DNA of 64,000 bases, taken from Ruminococcaceae bacterium UBA1375. GTDB taxonomy: Bacteria; Bacillota; Clostridia; Oscillospirales; Ruminococcaceae. Position 1 is the first letter of the stretch. Each line of letters starts with the position of its first letter. The stretch covers positions 24,570 through 88,569 of the forward strand of contig DBRF01000006.1 in NCBI GenBank assembly GCA_002305795.1. Reading direction: 5' to 3'. The position numbers and the translations under genes were made by a program. This document shows, piece by piece, positions 25,556-33,748 of this stretch. A model generated the notes under the pieces. That model saw only the letters and a list, made by a program, of their open reading frames with translations. It ran no database searches and was not told the DNA's origin.

Positions 25556-25583
25556 ATTATACCCATTTTTCCGCATTTGTCAA
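25556..25583 (-). promoter_or_regulatory. Promoter of the locus-2 antitoxin-like RNA
   Basis: On the minus strand TTGACA (25583-25578), 16-bp spacer, TATAAT (25561-25556): perfect consensus boxes. Confidence 0.8.
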
Positions 25584-25651
25584 GGCCGGCTTTTGTCCGG
25601 GGAAATCTTAAAATTGCCTTTTTATCCTTGTAAAAGTTCCCCCAAACCATC

Positions 25652-25680
25652 TTGCAAAATTTTCCCCTATGCCTTACAAT
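25652..25680 (+). promoter_or_regulatory. Promoter of the RpiR-type regulator gene
   Basis: TTGCAA 25652-25657, 17-bp spacer, TACAAT 25675-25680, 71 bp before the ATG. Confidence 0.68.
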
Positions 25681-25751
25681 AAGGGTATCATTTGGGGAAG
25701 GGGCGCATAGGTAAGCTACCTCTTCCTGCATAACAGGAGGGAAATCCCGGT

Positions 25752-26630
25752 ATGTCCACCGATTTATTGGGAGAATTAAAACAACGCTACAACCAGTTTT
25801 CCAAAAGTCAGCGCCGCATCGCTGACTACATTTTGGAGCATTACAGCAAAGCCGCCTACCTCACCGCTGCCCGGCTGGGGCAGCAGGCCCAGGTCAGCGA
25901 ATCCACCGTGGTACGGTTCGCCTTTGAGCTGGGGTTTGACGGCTACCCTGCGCTCCAGGCCGCTTTGCAGGAGACGGTGCGCAGCAAGCTCACCAGCCTC
26001 CAGCGGATGGAGGTGGCGGGGGACCGGCAGGAAGAAGGGGAACCGGTGCTGGACCAGGTGCTGAATAAGGACGTGGAGCAGATTTACCGCACCCTGGAAC
26101 AGACCGACCGGGCCGCCTTTGCCGGGGCGGTGGAGTCCATCCACCAGGCCAAAACCGTCTACCTGCTGGCCAGCGGCAGCGCCGCTTTTCTGGCCGGGTT
26201 TCTCAACTTCTACTTCCGGCTGGTGCTGCCCAACGTGCGCCTGATTCAAAGCGCCTCCGCCTCGGAGCTGTTTGAGCAAATCCTCCGGGTGGGGAAGGGG
26301 GACATTGTCATCGGCATTTCCTTCCCCCGGTACTCCAAAAAGACGGTAAACGCTCTGCGCTACGCCCGGAAAAACGGCGCTCAGGTGGTGGCCATCACCG
26401 ACAGCGAGTTTTCTCCCCTGGCGGCCCAGGCGGACTACCTGCTTTTGGCCCGCAGCGACATGGTGTCCTTTGCGGACAGCCTGGTGGCGCCCCTGAGTTT
26501 GATCAACGCCCTGATTGCGGCGGTGGGACAACGCCGGCAGGAGGAGACCCGCCGGGTGTTCGACCGGCTGGAGGAAATCTGGGCGGAGTACGACGTCTAC
26601 GCCAAGGCGGAGGAAGCAGATGGAATATGA
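25752..26630 (+). CDS. MurR/RpiR-family transcriptional regulator
   Basis: 292 residues: N-terminal HTH_6 domain (about 1-77, with SKSQRRIADYIL and QVSESTVVRFAFELGFDGYP) and a C-terminal SIS sugar-phosphate-binding domain (about 120-260, containing LLASGSAAFLAGF and GISFPRYSKKT). Such proteins sense phosphosugars and repress or activate carbohydrate genes. No sugar operon adjoins it; it overlaps the flavoprotein gene by 11 bp, so that gene is co-transcribed. The ATG follows AGGAGGGAA. The ligand is unknown. Confidence 0.9.
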   Translation: MSTDLLGELKQRYNQFSKSQRRIADYILEHYSKAAYLTAARLGQQAQVSESTVVRFAFELGFDGYPALQAALQETVRSKLTSLQRMEVAGDRQEEGEPVLDQVLNKDVEQIYRTLEQTDRAAFAGAVESIHQAKTVYLLASGSAAFLAGFLNFYFRLVLPNVRLIQSASASELFEQILRVGKGDIVIGISFPRYSKKTVNALRYARKNGAQVVAITDSEFSPLAAQADYLLLARSDMVSFADSLVAPLSLINALIAAVGQRRQEETRRVFDRLEEIWAEYDVYAKAEEADGI

Positions 26631-27873
26631 TGTGATTGTGGTGGGGGCAGGCCCGGCGGGGATGCTGGCCGCCGCCACCGCCGCCCGGTACGGCAGGCAG
26701 GTGCTGCTGTTGGAGCACAAGGACCGCCCCGGCCGGAAGCTGGGAATCACCGGCAAAGGGCGGTGCAACCTCACCAACCACTGCGGCATGGACCAGATTG
26801 TGGCCGCCTTTCCCCGGGGAGGACGGTTCCTTTACAGCGCCCTTAGCCGGTTTACTCCCGAAGATGTGATGGAGCTGCTGGAAGGGCTGGGAGTGCCTCT
26901 GAAAACCGAACGGGGCAACCGGGTCTTCCCCCAAAGCGACAAAGCCAGGGATGTGGTGGACGCTTTAGTGAGCTACGTCAAGGACAGCGGGGTGAAGCTG
27001 CTCTGCGGCGCCCACGTCCACAAACTGCTGCTGGAAAACGGGGCGGTCACCGGAGTGGCGTGCCGCACCCAGCAGGGGGAGGAGACCTTTCTCGCTCCCA
27101 AGGTGCTGCTGGCCGGGGGAGGGCTTTCCTATCCCGGCACCGGCAGCGATGGCAGCTGTTACACCTTAGCCAAACAGGCGGGCCACGCCATTACCCCGCC
27201 GGTGGCCAGCCTGGTACCCATTGTCACCGTGGAGGACTGGCCCAAACAGGCCCAGGGATTGAGCTTAAAAAACGTCTCCCTCACCGTCACCGATAAAACT
27301 ACCGGAAAACAGGTCTTTGCCAAACAAGGGGAGATGCTGTTCACCCACTTTGGGGTGTCCGGGCCATTGGTGCTGTCCGCCTCGGTGTGGATGCGGCCCA
27401 TGGAGCCGGGACGGTACGCCCTTTCCATCGACCTGAAGCCCGCCCTGACCCCGGAGCAGCTGGATGTAAGGCTGGTGCGGGACTTTGAGGAAAATTCCAA
27501 CCGGGACTTCTGCAACGCCCTGGACGGCCTGCTGCCCAAAAAGCTCATCGACCCGGTGGTGGCCCTCTCCGGCATCCCGGCCCACCAAAAGGTGAACGCT
27601 CTCACCAAGGTTCAGCGGCAGGAGCTGGGCAGGCTGCTCAAGCACCTGACCCTTACCGCCAAGGAGTTCCGACCCATTGCGGAAGCCATCGTCACCGGGG
27701 GCGGGGTGTCCTTAAAGGAAGTCTCCCCCAAAACCATGGAAAGCAAGCAGACCAAGGGGCTGTACTTTGCCGGGGAGCTGCTGGACGTGGACGGCTACAC
27801 TGGGGGCTTTCACCTGCAAATGGCCTTTTCCACCGGCTATGCCGCCGGGGAAGCCATGGGAAGCTGGGGGTGA
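26620..27873 (+). CDS. NAD(P)/FAD-dependent oxidoreductase, BaiN/HI0933 family
   Basis: 417-residue flavoprotein. The N-terminal Rossmann motif VVGAGPAGMLAA (about residues 7-18), the family marker GRKLGITGKGRCNLTN (about 40-56) and C-terminal GELLDVDGYTGGFHLQMAFSTGYAAG are all typical of HI0933-like proteins. Family members include the clostridial BaiN, reported as a bile-acid dehydrogenation-pathway reductase, but most are uncharacterised, so the substrate is open. The start at 26620 lies inside the 3' end of the regulator gene, with AGGAAG just upstream. Confidence 0.88.
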   Translation: MEYDVIVVGAGPAGMLAAATAARYGRQVLLLEHKDRPGRKLGITGKGRCNLTNHCGMDQIVAAFPRGGRFLYSALSRFTPEDVMELLEGLGVPLKTERGNRVFPQSDKARDVVDALVSYVKDSGVKLLCGAHVHKLLLENGAVTGVACRTQQGEETFLAPKVLLAGGGLSYPGTGSDGSCYTLAKQAGHAITPPVASLVPIVTVEDWPKQAQGLSLKNVSLTVTDKTTGKQVFAKQGEMLFTHFGVSGPLVLSASVWMRPMEPGRYALSIDLKPALTPEQLDVRLVRDFEENSNRDFCNALDGLLPKKLIDPVVALSGIPAHQKVNALTKVQRQELGRLLKHLTLTAKEFRPIAEAIVTGGGVSLKEVSPKTMESKQTKGLYFAGELLDVDGYTGGFHLQMAFSTGYAAGEAMGSWG

Positions 27874-27934
27874 GCATCGGGTGCAAGGTATGAGACAATG
27901 GATGAGGCTGTAAGACCGAAAGGAGAACGATAAT

Positions 27935-28330
27935 ATGAAACGTTATTTGAATGCGGCTTGGTTTGCGTTGGTGCTGGTTTTGCTGGGAATTACCTGGCTG
28001 CTGCCGGAGGAATTGCTCTGGCTGGCGGTGAAAACGGTGCTGCTGGTGCTGGTGATTGTGCTGCTGGTTTGGCGGATCGTCGCCGGTCGGAATCGCCGAG
28101 TTCGGCAGGAGCAGCCGACGCCCCGGGTGTACACCTGGCAGTATAAGCTCTACCGGGTGCTGTCTATTTTGTCGGCGATACTCTACCTGGTGGGCGGGCT
28201 GATTACCATTGTCTCCGGTTTCCTGTTCCTGAACGCCGGCTGGTGCATTTGGCTGTTTGCAGCGGGACTGGTGCTGGGCGTGTTCTCTCTGGTGCTGTCT
28301 GTCTGGGACGAAACCATTGATCCGGCGTAA
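27935..28330 (+). CDS. Small integral membrane protein
   Basis: 131 residues with four predicted transmembrane helices (about 8-24, 27-47, 71-97, 101-122) and a short basic loop (RNRRVRQEQ) after the second. GAAAGGAG precedes the ATG. The downstream gene at 28348 encodes a protein of similar size and topology, so the two may be diverged paralogues. No family recognised. Confidence 0.7.
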   Translation: MKRYLNAAWFALVLVLLGITWLLPEELLWLAVKTVLLVLVIVLLVWRIVAGRNRRVRQEQPTPRVYTWQYKLYRVLSILSAILYLVGGLITIVSGFLFLNAGWCIWLFAAGLVLGVFSLVLSVWDETIDPA

Positions 28331-28347
28331 CAAGAAGGAGCTGCAAT

Positions 28348-28728
28348 ATGAAAAAACACTTTAATGAAGATTTGTATTATCCCCTAGTCACCTTGCTCAT
28401 GGGGGTGGTGCGGCTGCTGCCGGATTCCGGCACCTGGTGGTGGGTGGTGGAACTGGTGGTGGACCTGGCCCTGCTGCTGATGGTGGGGCTGAGCTTGTTT
28501 TTGCTGCTGAAGAAGCGGGAAGAGCCCTTCCACACCAAGCCCGCTGCCTTTGTGCTGATTTCCTTAGCCCTTTTGGATTACAGCGTCTTTACCGTGCTGC
28601 AAATTGCCGGGGTAGAAACCGAAAACTGGAACACCGTAGGGGCCATTGCCGGAATGGTGCTGGGAGCCGTCTCCCTGGTGCTGACCATCGTTTATCTGGC
28701 TCAGAAAAAGTCCGGGCAGTCCAAATAA
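28348..28728 (+). CDS. Small integral membrane protein
   Basis: 126 residues, four predicted helices (about 11-25, 31-52, 65-84, 95-117) with a KKREEPFHTKP loop in the middle. Starts 17 bp after the preceding membrane gene with AGGAGC upstream, so it is in the same operon. Function unknown. Confidence 0.7.
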   Translation: MKKHFNEDLYYPLVTLLMGVVRLLPDSGTWWWVVELVVDLALLLMVGLSLFLLLKKREEPFHTKPAAFVLISLALLDYSVFTVLQIAGVETENWNTVGAIAGMVLGAVSLVLTIVYLAQKKSGQSK

Positions 28729-28741
28729 AAGGGGAACACCC

Positions 28742-28966
28742 ATGAGCAACTGGGAAAGCTACTGCACCTGTACCGATTTGGCCTGTCCCTGTCACCCCTC
28801 CCGGCACCAGCTGGGCTGCACTCCTTGTGTGCGGAAAAACTTAAAGCAGGGGGAGATCCCTTCCTGCTTTTTCAAGAAGGTGGACGATACCGGCAAGCCG
28901 GAAGCCTATTTCTTTGAAAACTTTGCCGATTGGGTGAAGGAGCATGGGGAAAAAGGCCGGGGTTGA
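28742..28966 (+). CDS. Small cysteine-rich protein (DUF6485-like)
   Basis: 74 residues with clustered cysteines in its first half (CTCTDLACPCHPSRHQLGC, then CTPC), a spacing that suggests a metal site, probably zinc. The second half is amphipathic (FFENFADWVKEHG). This pattern recalls the clostridial DUF6485 proteins; the assignment is by memory of the pattern only. AAGGGG precedes the ATG, 13 bp after the upstream gene. Confidence 0.65.
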   Translation: MSNWESYCTCTDLACPCHPSRHQLGCTPCVRKNLKQGEIPSCFFKKVDDTGKPEAYFFENFADWVKEHGEKGRG

Positions 28967-28991
28967 CAAATCCGCCAAAACCCGGTATTCT
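28963..28991 (+). promoter_or_regulatory. Candidate promoter upstream of trmB
   Basis: TTGACA 28963-28968, 17-bp spacer, TATTCT 28986-28991, overlapping the stop of the preceding gene. A terminator-type hairpin begins about 10 nt after the expected start site. Confidence 0.55.
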
Positions 28992-29006
28992 AGAATCACA
29001 AATCAG

Positions 29007-29046
29007 ACAGCCGCCTTTTTTGCATCCAGCGGCTGTTTTCTTTTTC
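29007..29046 (+). terminator. Terminator or attenuator hairpin upstream of trmB
   Basis: ACAGCCGC (29007-29014) / GCGGCTGT (29029-29036), then TTTCTTTTTC. It may end the upstream operon or attenuate transcription from the promoter at 28963. Confidence 0.65.
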
Positions 29047-29077
29047 TGCCAATCTTATCAACGGAAGGTGAAACCCC

Positions 29078-29743
29078 ATGCGTATGCGCAACAAACCCTG
29101 GGCCAAAGGGGAGCTGGAGGCCTGCCCCTACTACCTGGCCGACCCCTTTCCAATCCGGGAACACCTGCACTCCCTCTTCCCCAAATCCCAGCCGGTACAC
29201 CTGGAGCTGGGCTGCGGCAAGGGGGTGTTTCTGGCCAGCTTGGCGGTGGAACACCCACAAATCAACTATCTGGGCATCGACATCAAAAGTCTGGTGCTGG
29301 CCAGCGCCATCCGCAACATCAACGCCGCCTATGAAAAGGCAGACCGCCCGGTGGACAATGTGCTGCTGACCCCCTACGACATCAGCCGCATCACCAACAT
29401 TCTTTCCCCCGCCGATACCGTGGAGCGGATTTACATCAATTTCTGCAACCCCTGGGACCATCCCAAACAGTTCAAAAAGCGGCTGACCCACCCCCGGCAG
29501 CTGGCTCAGTACGCCACCTTTTTCCCCAAGGGGGAAATCTGGTTTAAGACCGACGACACCATGCTGTTTGAACACAGCCTGCGCTACTTTGAAGAAGCGG
29601 GGTATACCTTAAAAGCGGTGGAGCGGGATTTGTACCACTCCCCCTGGCTGGCCCAGAACCACCCCACCGAACACGAACTGCGGTTTGTGGAGCAGGGGCT
29701 GCCCATTTACTTCTGCATCGCCACGAAAGGTCAGCAAGGCTGA
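29078..29743 (+). CDS. trmB: tRNA (guanine-N7-)-methyltransferase TrmB
   Basis: Methylates G46 in the variable loop of tRNA using S-adenosylmethionine. 221 residues. The SAM motif HLELGCGKGVFLASLA is at about 41-56, the acidic LGIDIKS at the next strand, and INFCNPWDHPKQFKKRLTHP near 125-145 replaces the usual NFSDPWPK-HxKRRL motif, keeping the Pro-Trp and the basic RL segment. FKTDD near 165 and TEHE near 197 are further family motifs. The terminator hairpin at 29725 overlaps its stop codon. Confidence 0.93.
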   Translation: MRMRNKPWAKGELEACPYYLADPFPIREHLHSLFPKSQPVHLELGCGKGVFLASLAVEHPQINYLGIDIKSLVLASAIRNINAAYEKADRPVDNVLLTPYDISRITNILSPADTVERIYINFCNPWDHPKQFKKRLTHPRQLAQYATFFPKGEIWFKTDDTMLFEHSLRYFEEAGYTLKAVERDLYHSPWLAQNHPTEHELRFVEQGLPIYFCIATKGQQG

Positions 29744-29749
29744 CCTTTC
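29725..29749 (+). terminator. Hairpin overlapping the trmB stop codon
   Basis: Stem GAAAGGTCAGC (29725-29735) / GCTGACCTTTC (29739-29749) with a three-base loop. The TGA stop is in the 3' arm; the downstream T content is modest. Confidence 0.6.
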
Positions 29750-29807
29750 TCATCCAAACCGCCTTTTCCGAAGGGAACGAAGGTTTTTCACAAACCAGAC
29801 AAAAAGC

Positions 29808-29846
29808 AAAGACCTGCCCCGGCGTTTGTGCCGGACAGGTCCTTTT
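29808..29846 (-). terminator. Terminator of the small membrane protein gene
   Basis: Stem GACCTG-CCCCGGC / GCCGG-ACAGGTC flanked by AAA/TTTTT; T-rich on both strands, so it probably works bidirectionally between trmB and the convergent gene. Confidence 0.75.
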
Positions 29847-29850
29847 TGCG

Positions 29851-30090
29851 TTACTTGCCGTTGGGGGCAGGCTGGGACGGGGTGACGCCTTCTAAGCCGG
29901 ACTGTTTGGCGGCTTGCTTTTTGGCCTTGTCCGGGGAGGGGATGACAATGGCGCTGATTAACGCAGCCACCGCTACGACCAGTCCCCCGCCCAGTACCGG
30001 GGTGCGGGCGGCGGTGGGTACCAGAAACCAGCCGGTGAGCATCACCAGCACCGCTGCCGCCAGCAATAGGTAGGTGAGATATTTTTTCAT
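29851..30090 (-). CDS. Small membrane protein, two helices
   Basis: 79 residues: hydrophobic helices at about 4-24 and 30-52, then a polar tail with DKAKKQAAKQSG. GAGGAG lies 9 bases before the ATG and a consensus promoter lies 60-90 bp upstream. No family recognised. Confidence 0.68.
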   Translation of the reverse strand: MKKYLTYLLLAAAVLVMLTGWFLVPTAARTPVLGGGLVVAVAALISAIVIPSPDKAKKQAAKQSGLEGVTPSQPAPNGK

Positions 30091-30149
30091 GGGGATTCTC
30101 CTCGTTTCATGGCTGCCGGGAACAGGGCCTTCCCGAACATTCTGAAGGC

Positions 30150-30178
30150 ATTATAACATTTTTTTGCTTTTTGGTCAA
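30150..30178 (-). promoter_or_regulatory. Promoter of the small membrane protein gene
   Basis: On the minus strand TTGACC (30178-30173), 17-bp spacer, TATAAT (30155-30150). Confidence 0.75.
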
Positions 30179-30353
30179 GAATGAGAGGATTGACTTGAAA
30201 AAATATCGTAGGAAATAATTCGACAAAAACCACTGAATTATGTTGCTGTTGGAGACGGCCGGATTTGCGGAAAAAAGAACGGAAAGCCGTTTTTTCTCAC
30301 AGCTTGTTTTCTTTGCAATTTGGCTGAGAAAGGCGTTCTCCCTTCCCAGCCGG
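30179..30353. other. Intergenic stretch without assignable genes
   Basis: AT-richer region between two divergent promoters. The only structure I see is a small hairpin AACGG-AAAG-CCGTT followed by TTTT at about 30279-30296. Confidence 0.5.
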
Positions 30354-30382
30354 TTGCCGAAACCGTTCTTCTGTGATACAAT
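30354..30382 (+). promoter_or_regulatory. Promoter of the glycosyltransferase gene
   Basis: TTGCCG 30354-30359, 17-bp spacer, TACAAT 30377-30382. The -10 box runs into a perfect inverted repeat at 30381-30401. Confidence 0.6.
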
Positions 30383-30401
30383 GGTTGCCAAGGGCAACCA
30401 T
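30381..30401 (+). promoter_or_regulatory. Perfect inverted repeat at the transcription start, possible operator
   Basis: ATGGTTGCC, three-base centre, GGCAACCAT. Its position over the -10 box and start site would suit a repressor operator; it could equally be a 5' mRNA hairpin. Confidence 0.45.
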
Positions 30402-30516
30402 TGCGGTTCCCGCTTTGCTGCCCAAAAAGCAGGTGCGGCAGTTCGCCGGAGGGCAACCCCTATCCTGTTGCCGCAACATCACAAAAGCACATTTTACCCA
30501 AAAAGGGGCGTTTTTT

Positions 30517-31461
30517 ATGATTACCATTCTGCTGGCCTGTTATAACGGCAAGGAGTACCTTCCCGCCCAGCTGGATTCCATTCTGGCCCAAAACACTCAG
30601 GCAGCCTTTTCGGTGCTGATCCGGGACGACGGCTCCACCGACGGCAGCTGGGAGGTGCTGGAGGACTACGCAGGCCGGTACCCGGAGCGGATTACCCTGC
30701 TGCCCAAAACCCAGCCTACCGGCAGCGCCAAGGGCAACTTTTTCGCCCTGCTGGACGCCGTGGGGGAGAAGGGACTCTGCCGGCCGGGAGACTATCTCAT
30801 GTTTTCCGACCAGGACGACGTGTGGCTGCCGGACAAGGTGGAGCGCACCCTGGCCTTGATGGAGCAGACCCAAGGGAGCCCCGCCGTCCCCGCTTTGGTC
30901 CACGGCAACTTGAAGGTGGTAGACAAGGATTTGAAGGTATTAAACCCCTCCTTCTTCGCCTTCCAGGGCATCAGCCCGGAAAGGTGCAGTCTCACCAACC
31001 TGCTGGTGCAAAACTGCATCACCGGCTGCACCATGATGATCAACCAGCCCCTGTTTGCCCTGGCGGACAAAACCCCGCCTGAGTGCGCTATGCACGACTG
31101 GTGGCTGGGGCTGCTGGCGGCCTGTTTCGGAAAGATTGGATACACTATAGAGCCGCTGATGCTCTACCGCCAGCACGGGGACAACTCCGTGGGGGCCAAG
31201 GACATCCGGGACCTGTCCTTTTACACCCACAAGCTCTCCCAAAAGGAGCAGATTCAGAAGAATTACCGGGAAATGTTCGCCCAGGCGGAGTTTCTCTGCC
31301 GGGAATATGAGGACAAGCTCAGCGATCAGCAGAAGGAGATCCTTCAGGCCTGGTACACCATCCCCAAGCTGGGGCGGTTTGGGAAAGCCCGGCGAATTCT
31401 CCAGTACGGCTTTACCAAAAACACCTGGCTGCGCACCCTGGGGCAGTTTTTCAGCATCTGA
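30517..31461 (+). CDS. Family 2 glycosyltransferase (rhamnosyltransferase-like)
   Basis: 314 residues, GT-A fold. It starts ITILLACYNGKEYLPAQLDSIL, has the nucleotide-binding IRDDGSTDGSWE (about 34-45), the metal-binding SDQDDVW (about 97-103) and CAMHDWW (about 188-194) as the acceptor-side motif. This combination is common in rhamnosyltransferases and other cell-wall polysaccharide enzymes, which fits the dTDP-rhamnose genes in the window (inference). ATG 30517 follows AAAAGGGG. No membrane segment, so it likely acts on the cytoplasmic side of the membrane. Confidence 0.87.
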   Translation: MITILLACYNGKEYLPAQLDSILAQNTQAAFSVLIRDDGSTDGSWEVLEDYAGRYPERITLLPKTQPTGSAKGNFFALLDAVGEKGLCRPGDYLMFSDQDDVWLPDKVERTLALMEQTQGSPAVPALVHGNLKVVDKDLKVLNPSFFAFQGISPERCSLTNLLVQNCITGCTMMINQPLFALADKTPPECAMHDWWLGLLAACFGKIGYTIEPLMLYRQHGDNSVGAKDIRDLSFYTHKLSQKEQIQKNYREMFAQAEFLCREYEDKLSDQQKEILQAWYTIPKLGRFGKARRILQYGFTKNTWLRTLGQFFSI

Positions 31462-31681
31462 CCCACAGGCGGCGTTTTTTCCCGATTTTCTGCTTTTTCG
31501 TTCGCTCTCTCACCGGGAGGAGGAAATCTCTCTCTGTTTTCCACACCCGGCTTTGTCTCTGCCCGAAGAAATCTGGTAAAATCAGAAAACTTGTCCTTTC
31601 AGCAGTACCATAATTGGGGAAAATCCGGTATACTTTTCATAATACCACCACCTATCTCATCCTATTTAAGGAGGTCACACC

Positions 31682-33511
31682 ATGTGCGGTTTTGTTGGCT
31701 TTGCCGACCACATTCACAATAAACGGGACGTTCTCACCAACATGATGAACGCCATCATCCACCGTGGCCCGGACAGCGCAGGCACCTATATCGACGACCA
31801 GGTTGCCCTTGGCTTCCGGCGGCTTTCCATCATCGACTTGGGGGGCGGCGACCAGCCCCTGTACAACGAGGACAACTCCATCGTCCTGGTGTTCAACGGA
31901 GAGATCTACAACTACCAGGAACTGCGCCCGGATCTGATTGAGCAGGGCCACCGGTTCCGCACCGAAAGCGACTCGGAAGTGCTGATCCACCTCTACGAGC
32001 AGTACGGCACCGATATGCTCAACAAGCTGCGGGGAATGTTCGCCTTTGTGCTGTGGGACCAGAACAAGGAACTGCTGTTTATGGCTCACGACTACTTCGG
32101 CATCAAGCCGCTGTACTACGCCCAGATGGGAAACAGCTTCCTGTTTGCCAGCGAAATCAAGGCCTTTCTGCACCACCCCAACTTCAAGAAGGAATTGAAC
32201 CTCCCCATTTTGGAGCAGTACCTCTCCTTCCAGTATTCTCCCTGCGAAGAGACCTTCTTTAAGAATGTGTACAAACTTCCCCCCGCCCACTACCTCACCT
32301 GCTACAAAGGCAAGATTGAAGTGAAGCGGTACTGGGAGCCCAAATTCCAGGGCGACAACAGCAAGAATCTGGATCAGTGGGTGGAGGAAATCACCAAGGT
32401 GATGAAGGACTCCATTGCCCACCACAAAATCGCCGACGTGGAGGTAGGCTCCTTCCTGTCCAGCGGGGTGGACTCCTCCTATGTGGCCTGCCTGGCCAAG
32501 GTGGACAAAACCTTTACCGTGGGCTTCGGGGAGGATGAGCGGTACAACGAAATCGGCTGGGCCAAAGAGTTTAGCCAATACATCAACGTCCAGAACATCA
32601 ACCACATCATCACCCCCGACGAATACTGGGACAATCTGGGCAAAATCCAGTACCACATGGACGAGCCTTTGGCGGACCCGGCGGCGGTGGCCCTGTACTT
32701 CGTCAGCCGGGAAGCGGCCAAGCATGTGAAGGTGGCCCTGTCCGGGGAAGGGGCGGACGAGTTCTTCGGTGGCTACAACATCTACCGGGAACCCCTGGAA
32801 CACCGTGGCTTTGACATCATCCCCCTGCCCATCCGCCGGGCTTTGGGCTGGGCGGCGGATCGCCTGCCCCATGTCCGGGGATTGAACTTCATCATCCGCC
32901 ACTCCAAACCCCTCCAGGAGCGGTACATCGGCAACGCCTTTATCTTTGACGAGGTGGAAAAGAAGAAGCTGCTCAAGCGCCGGGTGGCCACCTTCGGCAC
33001 CCAGGACATCACCCGTCCTTTCTTCGACAAAGTTCAGGACAAGGACCCGGTGACTCAGATGCAGTATCTGGACATTCACCTTTGGATGGCCTACGACATC
33101 CTGCTGAAAGCGGATAAAATGAGCATGGCCAACTCCCTGGAAGTCCGGGTGCCCTTCCTGGATCGGAAGGTGCTGGAGCTGGCCCAGACCATCCCTCAGC
33201 GCTACCGGGTGCAGGGCACCACCACCAAGCTGGCTATGCGGAAAGCCGCCGAGCAGGTGATTCCCCAGAAAACCGCCGACAAGAAGAAGCTGGGCTTCCC
33301 GGTGCCCATCCGGGTATGGCTGAAGCAGGACAAATACTACAACCTGGTAAAGGGGTACTTCACCTCCGCCACCGCCAGCGAGTTTTTCAACAGCGAATAT
33401 CTGGTGCAGCTGTTGGACCAGCACCGTGCCGGCAGCTTCGACAACAGCCGGAAAATCTGGACGGTGTTTATGTTCCTGAAGTGGTATGAGGAGTTCTTTA
33501 TTAAGCGGTAA
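31682..33511 (+). CDS. asnB: Asparagine synthetase, glutamine-hydrolysing
   Basis: 609 residues. The N-terminal glutaminase domain begins MCGFVGF so that Cys2 is the catalytic nucleophile; RGPDSAG and FNGEIYNY follow. The synthetase domain has the PP-loop FLSSGVDSSYVA (about 256-267) and LSGEGADEFFGGY (about 356-368). It makes asparagine and glutamate from aspartate, glutamine and ATP. The SSGVDSS form replaces the commoner SGGLDSS, as in many clostridial copies. ATG after AAGGAGG. Followed by toxin locus 3 on the opposite strand. Confidence 0.96.
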   Translation: MCGFVGFADHIHNKRDVLTNMMNAIIHRGPDSAGTYIDDQVALGFRRLSIIDLGGGDQPLYNEDNSIVLVFNGEIYNYQELRPDLIEQGHRFRTESDSEVLIHLYEQYGTDMLNKLRGMFAFVLWDQNKELLFMAHDYFGIKPLYYAQMGNSFLFASEIKAFLHHPNFKKELNLPILEQYLSFQYSPCEETFFKNVYKLPPAHYLTCYKGKIEVKRYWEPKFQGDNSKNLDQWVEEITKVMKDSIAHHKIADVEVGSFLSSGVDSSYVACLAKVDKTFTVGFGEDERYNEIGWAKEFSQYINVQNINHIITPDEYWDNLGKIQYHMDEPLADPAAVALYFVSREAAKHVKVALSGEGADEFFGGYNIYREPLEHRGFDIIPLPIRRALGWAADRLPHVRGLNFIIRHSKPLQERYIGNAFIFDEVEKKKLLKRRVATFGTQDITRPFFDKVQDKDPVTQMQYLDIHLWMAYDILLKADKMSMANSLEVRVPFLDRKVLELAQTIPQRYRVQGTTTKLAMRKAAEQVIPQKTADKKKLGFPVPIRVWLKQDKYYNLVKGYFTSATASEFFNSEYLVQLLDQHRAGSFDNSRKIWTVFMFLKWYEEFFIKR

Positions 33512-33543
33512 CTTCCTCTTTCCTGCTTTTACTTTCGGTATCC

Positions 33544-33572
33544 TTGACAAAACAGCAGAAAAAGGATATAAT
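33544..33572 (+). promoter_or_regulatory. Promoter of the locus-3 antitoxin-like RNA
   Basis: TTGACA 33544-33549, 17-bp spacer, TATAAT 33567-33572: perfect consensus, starting 33 bp after asnB. Confidence 0.8.
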
Positions 33573-33578
33573 AAAAGA

Positions 33579-33661
33579 AAAGGACGAAACCGGAAACGGT
33601 TGGCCCTTGGAAACAGTTTTTAAGTAACCGCTTCTGTGGCTGGGAGCGGTTACTTCTTTTT
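33579..33661 (+). ncRNA. Putative type I antitoxin RNA, locus 3
   Basis: Predicted RNA of about 80 nt with AAGGACGAAACCG-GAAA-CGGTTGGCCC near the 5' end and the hairpin at 33622-33655 at the 3' end. Compared with locus 2, the second pair of the tetraloop hairpin changes from G-C to A-T, a compensatory change. Ends are inferred. Confidence 0.68.
33622..33661 (+). terminator. Terminator hairpin shared by the convergent locus-3 transcripts
   Basis: Eleven-bp stem AAGTAACCGCT (33622-33632) / AGCGGTTACTT (33645-33655), then CTTTTT. The toxin TAA (33652-33650 on the minus strand) lies inside the stem. The minus strand continues AAAAACTG and is not T-rich. Confidence 0.8.
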
Positions 33662-33748
33662 ATGAGTTAGAATTTCGTAGAGAAATTTTGCAATGGATAC
33701 AACTACTGCCAACAGGGCAATCAGATGCTCCCATGTAAAAGGTCCCAA
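33650..33748 (-). CDS. Small hydrophobic toxin-like peptide, locus 3 (32 aa)
   Basis: TTG start at 33748-33746, stop TAA at 33652-33650. The peptide begins MGPFTWEHLIALLAVVVS, one membrane helix, and ends LTHKKK. GGAAAGGGGG lies about 8 bases upstream of the TTG. The TWEH N-terminus, helix and lysine tail match the peptides at 25377 and 4989. The promoter at 33933-33961 gives a long leader (about 178 nt). A small membrane-active type I toxin is the best reading; toxicity is inferred. Confidence 0.68.
   Translation of the reverse strand: MGPFTWEHLIALLAVVVSIAKFLYEILTHKKK

Noticed and set aside
30226..30516. Riboswitch ahead of the glycosyltransferase gene
   Set aside because: Only a small hairpin and one dyad are visible; no recognisable aptamer core or terminator/antiterminator pair.
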